A stretch of 5,216 nt of DNA, taken from Microcaldota archaeon (lineage in GTDB: Archaea; Micrarchaeota; Micrarchaeia; Anstonellales; Bilamarchaeaceae). The position numbers and the translations under genes are program-made. Location: NCBI GenBank assembly GCA_021823425.1, contig JAKANX010000077.1:1-5216 (forward strand), written 5' to 3'. Of the stretch, positions 1 through 3,971 are shown piece by piece. How positions within the stretch are numbered: the stretch's first letter is position 1; the number at the start of each line of letters is the position of its first letter. The notes beneath the pieces were generated by a model that was given only the letters and a program-made list of their open reading frames with translations, was not told the origin of the DNA and searched no databases.

Positions 1-834
1 AACGGGATTGAGAATTCCAAGGCGATACTCGCGGACTTCAACGAGTACGCGATATCAAACGGATTCGATTTCATAGAGATAGACCCGTTCGGCTCGCCAA
101 TACATTTCCTGAACAACGCGTTCTACTCATTCCGGAGGATGAAGGGCGGCTACATTTCCCTGACTGCTACGGACGTCGCGGTCCTGTGCGGGGAGAACAC
201 CAAGGCGTGCATGAAGAAATACGGGGCGAAGAATCTGCGGAACGAGTTCACGCACGAGGTGGGCACCCGGGTTTTGCTCAAGAAGATAGGGGATTTCGCC
301 TCGCAGTTCGATTTCGGGATGGAGCCGCTCTACTCCATTTCGGACAGGCATTACATCAAGATTCTCCTTCGGATTACGCACTCCGCGGAAAAGGCTTCCG
401 AAATTCCCCGTACGTTGGGCTACGTTTCCTACTGCTACCACTGCGGGCACAGGGAGACCGGCAAATTCCCGGACAGGGTGTGCGGCAACTGCGCAAAGGA
501 CACGGATTACGCGGGGCCCCTCTGGCTGGGGGAATTGCACGACAAGGCGTTTTTGGAGAAGATGAAGAAAGTGAACGGAAAAAGGGATTACGAGGATTCG
601 GTGGAACTGGAAAAAACCCTTGATTTGCTTATGGGAGAAGTAGGGATGCCCCCTTTCTACTACGAAATCCACGACTTCTGCGCCCGGTTGCGCGTCGCGA
701 ACATCCCGAAAATAGAGGAGCTGATTTCAAAATTGAGAAAGGGCGGATTCAGGGCGGTAAGGACGCACTTCAACGAGAAGGGGATAAAGACGGACGCGGG
801 AGTCAGGGACATTGAACGGCTGATTAAGAGCTAG
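1..834 (+). CDS. trm1: tRNA (guanine(26)-N2)-dimethyltransferase Trm1, N-terminally truncated by the window edge
   Basis: SAM-dependent enzyme that methylates N2 of G26, between the D-arm and anticodon stem of many archaeal and eukaryotic tRNAs. The open frame runs from base 1 without a start, so the gene begins upstream; 277 codons remain and roughly the first 100 residues of a typical ~375-aa archaeal Trm1 are missing, including the first SAM-binding motifs. Visible family marks: the catalytic DPFGSP motif (fragment residues 28-33, bases 82-99), the TATDVAVLCG block (residues 55-64), the KYGAKNLRNEF segment, a zinc-binding CxxC-x12-CxxC quartet (Cys145, 148, 161, 164) and the GPLWLG motif (172-177) opening the C-terminal tRNA-recognition domain. 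An internal ATG at base 139 lies inside the catalytic domain and is not the true start. The tRNA-Ile gene just downstream, on the other strand, has a G at position 26 and so is a possible substrate. Family assignment is firm; no promoter is in the window. Confidence 0.95.
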   Translation, partial: NGIENSKAILADFNEYAISNGFDFIEIDPFGSPIHFLNNAFYSFRRMKGGYISLTATDVAVLCGENTKACMKKYGAKNLRNEFTHEVGTRVLLKKIGDFASQFDFGMEPLYSISDRHYIKILLRITHSAEKASEIPRTLGYVSYCYHCGHRETGKFPDRVCGNCAKDTDYAGPLWLGELHDKAFLEKMKKVNGKRDYEDSVELEKTLDLLMGEVGMPPFYYEIHDFCARLRVANIPKIEELISKLRKGGFRAVRTHFNEKGIKTDAGVRDIERLIKS

Positions 835-842
835 TTTTCAAA

Positions 843-872
843 ACGACTGGCATGCGGTTCTCTGCCGGTCGT
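843..872. terminator. 10-bp hairpin between trm1 and tRNA-Ile, possible bidirectional terminator
   Basis: ACGACTGGCA (843-852) pairs with TGCCGGTCGT (863-872), with one G-U pair and a 10-nt loop. Read on the minus strand the stem is followed directly by four T's (843-840), which resembles an intrinsic terminator for transcription leaving the tRNA gene. On the plus strand it begins 8 nt after the trm1 stop but is followed by A's, so there it could act only as a 3'-end stabilising hairpin. Archaeal termination depends mainly on T-runs, so the role of the stem is inferred. Confidence 0.45.
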
Positions 873-885
873 CAAAACTCGAAAC
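866..885 (+). repeat. Diverged 20-nt repeat, copy A (left of tRNA-Ile)
   Basis: cggtcgtcaaaactcgaaac matches copy B at 1075-1094 at 17 of 20 positions without gaps, counted by eye. It overlaps the right arm of the 843-872 hairpin and the CTCG stem beside it. The two copies flank the tRNA in the same orientation. They may be decayed members of a dispersed GC-rich palindromic family; a genome-wide count cannot be made from this window. Confidence 0.45.
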
Positions 886-890
886 CCGAG
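874..890 (-). terminator. Short hairpin plus T4 downstream of tRNA-Ile
   Basis: On the minus strand CTCG-GGTTT-CGAG (890-878) is followed by TTTT (877-874), 28 nt past the tRNA 3' end. The stem is only 4 bp, so this is a weak candidate. With the stronger hairpin at 843-872 it would make two tandem stops for the tRNA transcript. Confidence 0.3.
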
Positions 891-917
891 ACACGAAACG
901 GTCGGAGGATAAGGTTT

Positions 918-1008
918 TGGGCCCACTGAGATTTGAACTCAGGACCTTTCGATGTCTAATCTTTTGGATTATCAGTCGAACGCTCTAGCCTGGCTGAGCT
1001 ATGGGCCC
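918..1008 (-). tRNA. tRNA-Ile (anticodon GAU) with a 16-nt intron
   Basis: Read on the minus strand from 1008, all arms form perfectly: acceptor GGGCCCA/TGGGCCC, D-stem GCTC/GAGC, G26, anticodon stem TTCGA/TCGAA, variable AGGTC, T-stem CTGAG/CTCAG with loop TTCAAAT, discriminator A at 918. The anticodon loop is CTGATAA with GAT at 973-971, giving isoleucine for AUC/AUU codons. The loop is interrupted at the standard 37/38 position by 16 nt (969-954), leaving a 75-nt mature tRNA. The 3' CCA is not encoded and must be added by CCA-adding enzyme. A TATA box lies about 35 nt upstream on the same strand, and T-rich hairpins follow downstream. It stands alone, not in a tRNA cluster. Confidence 0.96.
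954..969 (-). other. Archaeal tRNA intron with a canonical bulge-helix-bulge
   Basis: Between A37 (970) and A38 (953). The precursor folds into the strict splicing-endonuclease target: anticodon stem TTCGA/TCGAA, 4-bp central helix CTGA/TTAG (one G-U), 3-nt bulges TAA and ACA each cut after the second base, and a 2-bp inner helix TC/GA closed by a CAAAA loop. The cuts release 16 nt starting with A and ending in AC. The central helix uses anticodon-loop bases 32-35, as is usual. A symmetrical 3-4-3 motif is the form accepted by every known archaeal endonuclease class, so it does not indicate which class is present. Confidence 0.92.
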
Positions 1009-1037
1009 GAAGAATAAGTATTCTTAGGGAATATTGG

Positions 1038-1048
1038 TTTTTAAATAT
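1038..1048 (-). promoter_or_regulatory. TATA box and BRE for tRNA-Ile
   Basis: On the minus strand this reads ATATTTAAAAA, preceded by the purine-containing CGAAACC, which may serve as the TFB recognition element. The core centre (about 1043.5) is 35 nt upstream of the tRNA 5' end, giving a predicted start near 1018 and a short leader of about 9 nt. The same 11-mer recurs in the same orientation at 3918-3908, upstream of the DUF2797 gene. Confidence 0.75.
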
Positions 1049-1060
1049 GGTTTCGTGTTG

Positions 1061-1104
1061 CCGGTGTCCAGTTTCGGTCGCCGAAACTCGGAACTGGAAA
1101 CCGG
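1061..1104. repeat. Long imperfect inverted repeat (hairpin) upstream of tRNA-Ile
   Basis: CCGGT-g-TCCAGTT (1061-1073) pairs with AACTGGA-a-ACCGG (1092-1104), 12 pairs around one mismatch. The 18-nt apex can itself fold (TCGG/CCGA around TCG); an alternative inner fold is GTTTCGG/CCGAAAC (1071-1077 with 1081-1087). It lies upstream of the tRNA promoter and downstream of the minus-strand microprotein ORF. No coding explanation; neither strand shows a T-run right after it. Confidence 0.6.
1075..1094 (+). repeat. Diverged 20-nt repeat, copy B (right of tRNA-Ile)
   Basis: cggtcgccgaaactcggaac, 17/20 identical to copy A at 866-885, same orientation, 209 nt apart. It sits in the apex and right arm of the 1061-1104 inverted repeat. 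The tRNA and its promoter lie between the two copies. Confidence 0.45.
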
Positions 1105-1112
1105 AAAACGCT

Positions 1113-1145
1113 CCGCCTCCTATCTGGTTGCCAGGTAGGAAGCGG
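1113..1145. terminator. 14-bp hairpin over the 3' end of the microprotein ORF
   Basis: CCGC-c-TCCTATCTGG (1113-1127), loop TTG (1128-1130), CCAGGTAGGA-a-GCGG (1131-1145): 14 pairs with one G-U and a single C/A mismatch. On the minus strand it covers the last codons and stop of the 24-codon ORF and is followed 2-3 nt later by GTTTTCC (T's at 1108-1105), like a compact intrinsic terminator. This is the most stable simple stem seen in the window. It may end the short transcript or protect its 3' end. Confidence 0.55.
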
Positions 1146-1194
1146 CGATTATTATCCCGACGACTACGATATAGAAGATTACTTCATCAGGCAT
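1120..1194 (-). CDS. Putative 24-aa single-helix membrane microprotein
   Basis: ATG at 1194-1192, TAG at 1122-1120. The peptide begins MPDEVIFYIVVVG, and residues about 5-22 form one uninterrupted hydrophobic stretch (Val/Ile/Ala/Tyr) long enough to cross a membrane; it ends in Thr-Arg. Acidic residues 3-4 and the C-terminal Arg predict N-out, C-in by the positive-inside rule. Three things support it as a real gene: a TATA element (1223-1216) centred 25.5 nt upstream of the ATG, the same leaderless spacing as mre11; a strong hairpin with a T-run at its end; and a sequence dominated by aliphatic residues with no gap. There is no Shine-Dalgarno sequence, as expected if leaderless. I do not recognise a family, and homology searches are weak at this length. 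Alternative: a chance hydrophobic ORF in a promoter and terminator region. Confidence 0.5.
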   Translation of the reverse strand: MPDEVIFYIVVVGIIIAASYLATR

Positions 1195-1200
1195 AGTTTT

Positions 1201-1208
1201 TTTATAAT
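1201..1208 (+). promoter_or_regulatory. TATA box of mre11 (leaderless)
   Basis: TTTATAAT in a T-rich run starting at 1197. Its centre at 1204.5 is 25.5 nt before the mre11 ATG (1230), so transcription should begin at or within a base or two of the start codon. No Shine-Dalgarno sequence precedes the ATG, which agrees with leaderless translation. Confidence 0.7.
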
Positions 1209-1215
1209 CTTCATC

Positions 1216-1223
1216 ATTTAAAT
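1216..1223 (-). promoter_or_regulatory. TATA box of the divergent microprotein
   Basis: ATTTAAAT, centred at 1219.5, exactly 25.5 nt from the ATG at 1194 on the minus strand. It lies only 15 bp (centre to centre) from the mre11 TATA box and inside the mre11 initiation region. The two preinitiation complexes would therefore overlap. The octamer is a perfect palindrome, so box orientation has to come from context. Confidence 0.55.
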
Positions 1224-1229
1224 TACTTT

Positions 1230-2351
1230 ATGAAATTGGCCCTTATAGCTGACACCCATTTCGGATATGCCAGATTCGAGGAGGACGCGTTCAGGCAGGC
1301 CGAGTACGCGCTTCGGGACGCGGAAAAGAGGGCGGACGCGATAATAGTCGCTGGTGACATATTCGACGTGAAGATTCCCCGGCTGGAGACGCTCGAGCGG
1401 GCGGCGGCCCTTTTCTCTTCAATAAAGAAGCCCGTTTACCTAATCCACGGGAACCACGAGAGGCGGAGCAGGGACATGGTGAACCCTGTCCAGCTGCTCT
1501 CCATGCTCTCAAACGTCCATTACCTGCACGCAAGGACCGAGGCAATAGGCGGAAACGGGAAACCCGGAACCGAAAACGAGCAGGTGCTCCTTACGGCGAT
1601 GGGCAGCGTTCCCGAGGAGCTGGCCAAGGATGCGCTGAACAAGGTTGTGGCGCAGGAAAAGGCGAGGCTAGATGGAGGGAAATTCCGGATTCTTCTCATT
1701 CACCAGTCCATAAAGGAGCTGGTCTACGGGGGCCCGGAGGAGCTTTCCCTTGACGACCTGCGCGGGCTTCCTTTTGAGCTGATAGTGAACGGGCACATAC
1801 ACCGGCGCCACAGCGAGATGGGCGGAAAGCTCATCATCCCCGGAAGCACGGTAATTACGCAACTCAGGAACGACGAGCAGGGCGAGCGCGGATACGTTCT
1901 TTACAACACGAAAGAGGGGAAGGGCGAATTCGCCCCGGTTCCCAGCAGGCTTTTCTTTTACAATGAATTGAAATTCGAGAACGCCTCGCTCGAGGAAGTG
2001 AAGGCTGGAGTGGACGCTTGGATAAAGGAGATGAGGGAGAAGCACCCGGAATGCGTCCTGAAGGTGAAAATCTCCGGGACGCTCAAGGACGGGCTGCAGG
2101 GAAACGACCTTTCGCTCTCGTACCCGGACGGGATTTACGTCCAGAACGGGCTGAACGCGCAAAGCATAAGCGAAAAGATAAAAAAGATGCGGGAGAAGCA
2201 CGAGGATAAGGCGTCTGTTAGGGAGGTCGCGGTGCGGAGGCTCTGCGAACGGCTCAAGGGCAAGGTGACGATGTTCGAGGCCGCGGAGCTCTTCGAGCGG
2301 CTCGCCGAATCCGCGGAAGCAGCGCAATCATACATAGACGGCAGGAACTGA
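1230..2351 (+). CDS. mre11: Mre11/SbcD-family double-strand-break repair nuclease
   Basis: Mn-dependent 3'-5' exonuclease / endonuclease that normally works with the Rad50 ATPase to open and trim DNA ends; cytoplasmic. The calcineurin-like phosphoesterase core shows all metal ligands in order: Asp8 and His10 (ADTHFG), Asp43 (AGDIFD), Asn75-His76 (HGNHERR), His158 (LLIHQS), His189 and His191 (NGHIH). Residues from about 240 form the cap / C-terminal region, ending in charged helices where Mre11 usually binds Rad50. At 373 aa it is at the short end of the archaeal range. ATG 1230 is chosen because the conserved LIADTH strand begins at residue 5 and a TATA box lies 25.5 nt upstream (leaderless). 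Residues 107-118 (GGNGKPGTENEQ) are a Gly/Asn/Glu-rich loop encoded by a repetitive GGAAAC-like tract. Unusually, the next gene is not rad50 but a glycosyltransferase; herA and nurA are not seen either. Confidence 0.9.
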   Translation: MKLALIADTHFGYARFEEDAFRQAEYALRDAEKRADAIIVAGDIFDVKIPRLETLERAAALFSSIKKPVYLIHGNHERRSRDMVNPVQLLSMLSNVHYLHARTEAIGGNGKPGTENEQVLLTAMGSVPEELAKDALNKVVAQEKARLDGGKFRILLIHQSIKELVYGGPEELSLDDLRGLPFELIVNGHIHRRHSEMGGKLIIPGSTVITQLRNDEQGERGYVLYNTKEGKGEFAPVPSRLFFYNELKFENASLEEVKAGVDAWIKEMREKHPECVLKVKISGTLKDGLQGNDLSLSYPDGIYVQNGLNAQSISEKIKKMREKHEDKASVREVAVRRLCERLKGKVTMFEAAELFERLAESAEAAQSYIDGRN

Positions 2352-2354
2352 GGT
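2350..2354 (+). promoter_or_regulatory. Shine-Dalgarno of the glycosyltransferase gene
   Basis: GAGGT overlaps the mre11 stop codon (TGA 2349-2351) and stands 7 nt before the ATG at 2362. It supports translation from a joint mRNA with mre11 and decides the start in favour of 2362 over the internal ATG at 2431. Confidence 0.7.
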
Positions 2355-2361
2355 AGAGAAA

Positions 2362-3129
2362 ATGGAAAGGGGAAAAATCCACAAGGGAGCAAGGCACCTG
2401 TTTTCAAGGAAAAGGAACGGGAAGCCGAAGATGTCCATAGTGATACCCACGCTCAACGAGGAGAAGTACATAACCGAGGCGCTAGATTCCATAAGGAAGC
2501 AGAAGGGAGCGCCCGCACACGAGATAATAATAGTGGACGGCGGCAGCACGGACAAGACGCTCAAAATCGCGAGGAAATACGCGGACCTCATAATACACGA
2601 GCCCAAGCGCACAGTAGGCGCGGGAAGGAACACGGGAATGTACGCGGCGCGCGGCGATATACTGGTTTGCGCGAACGCGGACACCGTTTACCCCCCCCAC
2701 TGGCTCAAGGAGATAATGAGGCAGTTCGAGCACAAGCACACCGTAGGAGTGATAGGGAAGGTGGTGCCCAAGGACGGCGACCTGATTGACCACGCGTTCG
2801 CCCACCTCATACTCCACCCGGCTGCGTACGTGCTTTCCAAGGCCAAGATGCATTACGTTGACTCTTCCAACATGGCCGTTCGCGCGGACGCGTTTTTCAC
2901 CGTAGGCGGAATAGACCTGCGCCTTGTGAGCGGCGAGGACACCGAGCTGCTAAAGAGGCTCAAGAAGCACGGGAAAGTGGTTTACGCGCCGGATGCGGAG
3001 GCATACATATCCATGAGGAGGGTGAAGAAGTGGGGGAAAATCTACTACACATACTTCCATACCACGAACTTCGTGAAAACCCACCTGCTGAACAGGGGGC
3101 ACGGCCACTACGAGCCGATAAGGGAATAG
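2362..3129 (+). CDS. Family 2 (GT-A) glycosyltransferase
   Basis: Transfers a sugar from a nucleotide- or dolichol-phosphate donor; the acceptor is unknown. GT2 signatures over 255 aa: MSIVIPTLNEEKYI (24-37), the nucleotide-binding VDGGSTDKT (58-66), the metal-site region LVCANADTVYPPHW with Asn-Ala-Asp at 105-107 in place of a strict DxD, and the Gly-Glu-Asp of GEDTELLKRL (191-193) that usually supplies the catalytic base. No convincing transmembrane segment is present, so it is probably cytosolic or peripherally bound. Residues 1-23 are a lysine/arginine-rich extension before the domain, possibly for membrane-surface contact. The Shine-Dalgarno GAGGT supports this start. It follows mre11 by 10 nt and is probably co-transcribed. 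A run of eight C's (2691-2698) encodes YPPH within the metal-site region and is a possible slippage spot; the frame is intact here. Close relatives act in archaeal protein or lipid glycosylation, but the substrate cannot be read from sequence. Confidence 0.88.
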   Translation: MERGKIHKGARHLFSRKRNGKPKMSIVIPTLNEEKYITEALDSIRKQKGAPAHEIIIVDGGSTDKTLKIARKYADLIIHEPKRTVGAGRNTGMYAARGDILVCANADTVYPPHWLKEIMRQFEHKHTVGVIGKVVPKDGDLIDHAFAHLILHPAAYVLSKAKMHYVDSSNMAVRADAFFTVGGIDLRLVSGEDTELLKRLKKHGKVVYAPDAEAYISMRRVKKWGKIYYTYFHTTNFVKTHLLNRGHGHYEPIRE

Positions 3130-3136
3130 CTATTCC
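3123..3136. repeat. 14-bp perfect palindrome at the convergent stop junction
   Basis: GGAATAG|CTATTCC. Each half contains the Glu-stop (GAA TAG) end of one of the two convergent genes, which abut with no base between them. With no loop it is unlikely to make a useful RNA hairpin; it is mostly explained by both proteins ending in Glu followed by TAG. Confidence 0.6.
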
Positions 3137-3885
3137 GCGCGCGTGAAGAACGCGCCGGCCTTCTTGCTCATGTTCACGCCGAAGTCGGAGCCGCTTTTGG
3201 AAAAAAAGAGTATCTGGCCCTTGCATCCGAGTATTTCGCCGTCCAGCTGTATCGCTTCGCTGAACTTTTGCGGGACCGGGTAGTCCAGCTTCTTCACCTG
3301 CATTTCCCCCTCGTAGTCCTCTATGAGCGCGCTTTCCTTCACCTTGGAGACGCACTCTGTAATCCTAGCCGGGCTGTCCGCGTTCATGAGCTTCATTTTC
3401 TGCGCGGAAGTGAGCCCGTTGCGCAGCGCGAAATTCTGCTGAAGCAAGGTCTCTATTGCGTACGCGGTCTCGGCATCCGCGGCTTTCCCTATCTCCACGA
3501 AATAGTCCGCGCCCTGCTCGCGCACCCTGTCCATGAGCCTTGCCGAGCGGGTGACGCCGCACTTCACCAGATGGCCGAAGGATGCGAGGTAGACGCTGAA
3601 CGCCTGCTGCCTGAATTTCTCGTACTGGGACTCAAATCCCGAGTAGTCAAGTCGCGTGTACATCCTTGCGATGTCGCGGGCTGCGCACACGGGGCATTGC
3701 TTGGCGCCCCCTGCGCGCATCGGGCAGGGCCTCATCTTCTCCCCGTCGTTGTATCCGAAGCAGTATTTCTCGGCCGAGAATTCCATCGCCTCGTTCTTCT
3801 TGAGCCCCTCCTGCTTCAATTCGTAGCCGTCCCAGAAGCGGAGCGCGCAATCCAGGGGCGAAAAATATACTGCGTGAAGGGACAT
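3130..3885 (-). CDS. DUF2797 family protein, zinc-binding with a GIY-YIG-like segment
   Basis: Recognised from the family's two best marks: a central HLVKCGVTRSARLMDRVREQGA block and a C-terminal LDGEILGCKGQILFF block leading to VNMSKKAGAFF. The function is not established for this family. Counted from the upstream ATG at 3894: Cys45, Cys57, Cys67 and Cys70 form a likely zinc site; residues 101-150 (VYLASFG...VGVTR-like...E148) resemble a GIY-YIG or T5orf172 nuclease fold, by motif likeness only; the C-terminal block spans about 217-251. Two starts are possible, 3894 (adds MRT) and 3885. I prefer 3885 (MSLHAVYF) because the TATA box at 3908-3918 predicts transcription from about 3888, which would cut off the upper ATG. 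It is divergent from the 319-aa gene and convergent, with no gap, with the glycosyltransferase. Length is in the family's usual range and no lesion is seen. Confidence 0.85.
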   Translation of the reverse strand: MSLHAVYFSPLDCALRFWDGYELKQEGLKKNEAMEFSAEKYCFGYNDGEKMRPCPMRAGGAKQCPVCAARDIARMYTRLDYSGFESQYEKFRQQAFSVYLASFGHLVKCGVTRSARLMDRVREQGADYFVEIGKAADAETAYAIETLLQQNFALRNGLTSAQKMKLMNADSPARITECVSKVKESALIEDYEGEMQVKKLDYPVPQKFSEAIQLDGEILGCKGQILFFSKSGSDFGVNMSKKAGAFFTRAE

Positions 3886-3907
3886 GGTGCGCATTTCTCC
3901 GCTGAGA

Positions 3908-3918
3908 TTTTTAAATAT
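3908..3918 (-). promoter_or_regulatory. TATA box of the DUF2797 gene
   Basis: On the minus strand ATATTTAAAAA, identical to the tRNA-Ile TATA element. Core centre about 3913.5: 28.5 nt from the ATG at 3885 but only 19.5 nt from the ATG at 3894, so the lower start fits a leaderless or near-leaderless mRNA. A GGAG at 3900-3897 is 2 nt from the upper ATG, too close to be useful there. Confidence 0.65.
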
Positions 3919-3942
3919 CGGGGGGCGTGCTTTCCGATGCTG

Positions 3943-3950
3943 TTTATATT
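3943..3950 (+). promoter_or_regulatory. TATA box of the 319-aa gene (leaderless)
   Basis: TTTATATT followed by a T-run. Its centre at 3946.5 is 25.5 nt before the ATG at 3972, the same distance as at mre11. It also rules against the longer frame that opens with GTG at 3927, because that codon lies upstream of the promoter. Confidence 0.7.
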
Positions 3951-3971
3951 TTTTTCCCGGTTTATAGGGCC

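Noticed and set aside
918..1008. tRNA gene as an integration (att) site
   Set aside because: No duplicated tRNA 3' end, integrase or foreign cargo is visible within the window. The flanking 17/20 repeats do not include tRNA sequence.
1047..1196. A 49-codon plus-strand ORF through the spacer
   Set aside because: It has no Shine-Dalgarno or plus-strand TATA box, is built from inverted-repeat DNA, ends in an Arg-rich run typical of a shadow frame, and overlaps the better supported minus-strand microprotein.
835..1229. CRISPR array or riboswitch
   Set aside because: The repeats are only two, diverged and unevenly spaced, with no spacers. The hairpins do not sit in the 5' leader of a coding gene, because mre11 is predicted to be leaderless.
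1668..2327. Long minus-strand open frame opposite mre11
   Set aside because: It lies opposite a gene with all catalytic motifs; its composition (Leu/Val/Pro/His-rich) is that of a reverse-complement shadow, and it has no promoter.
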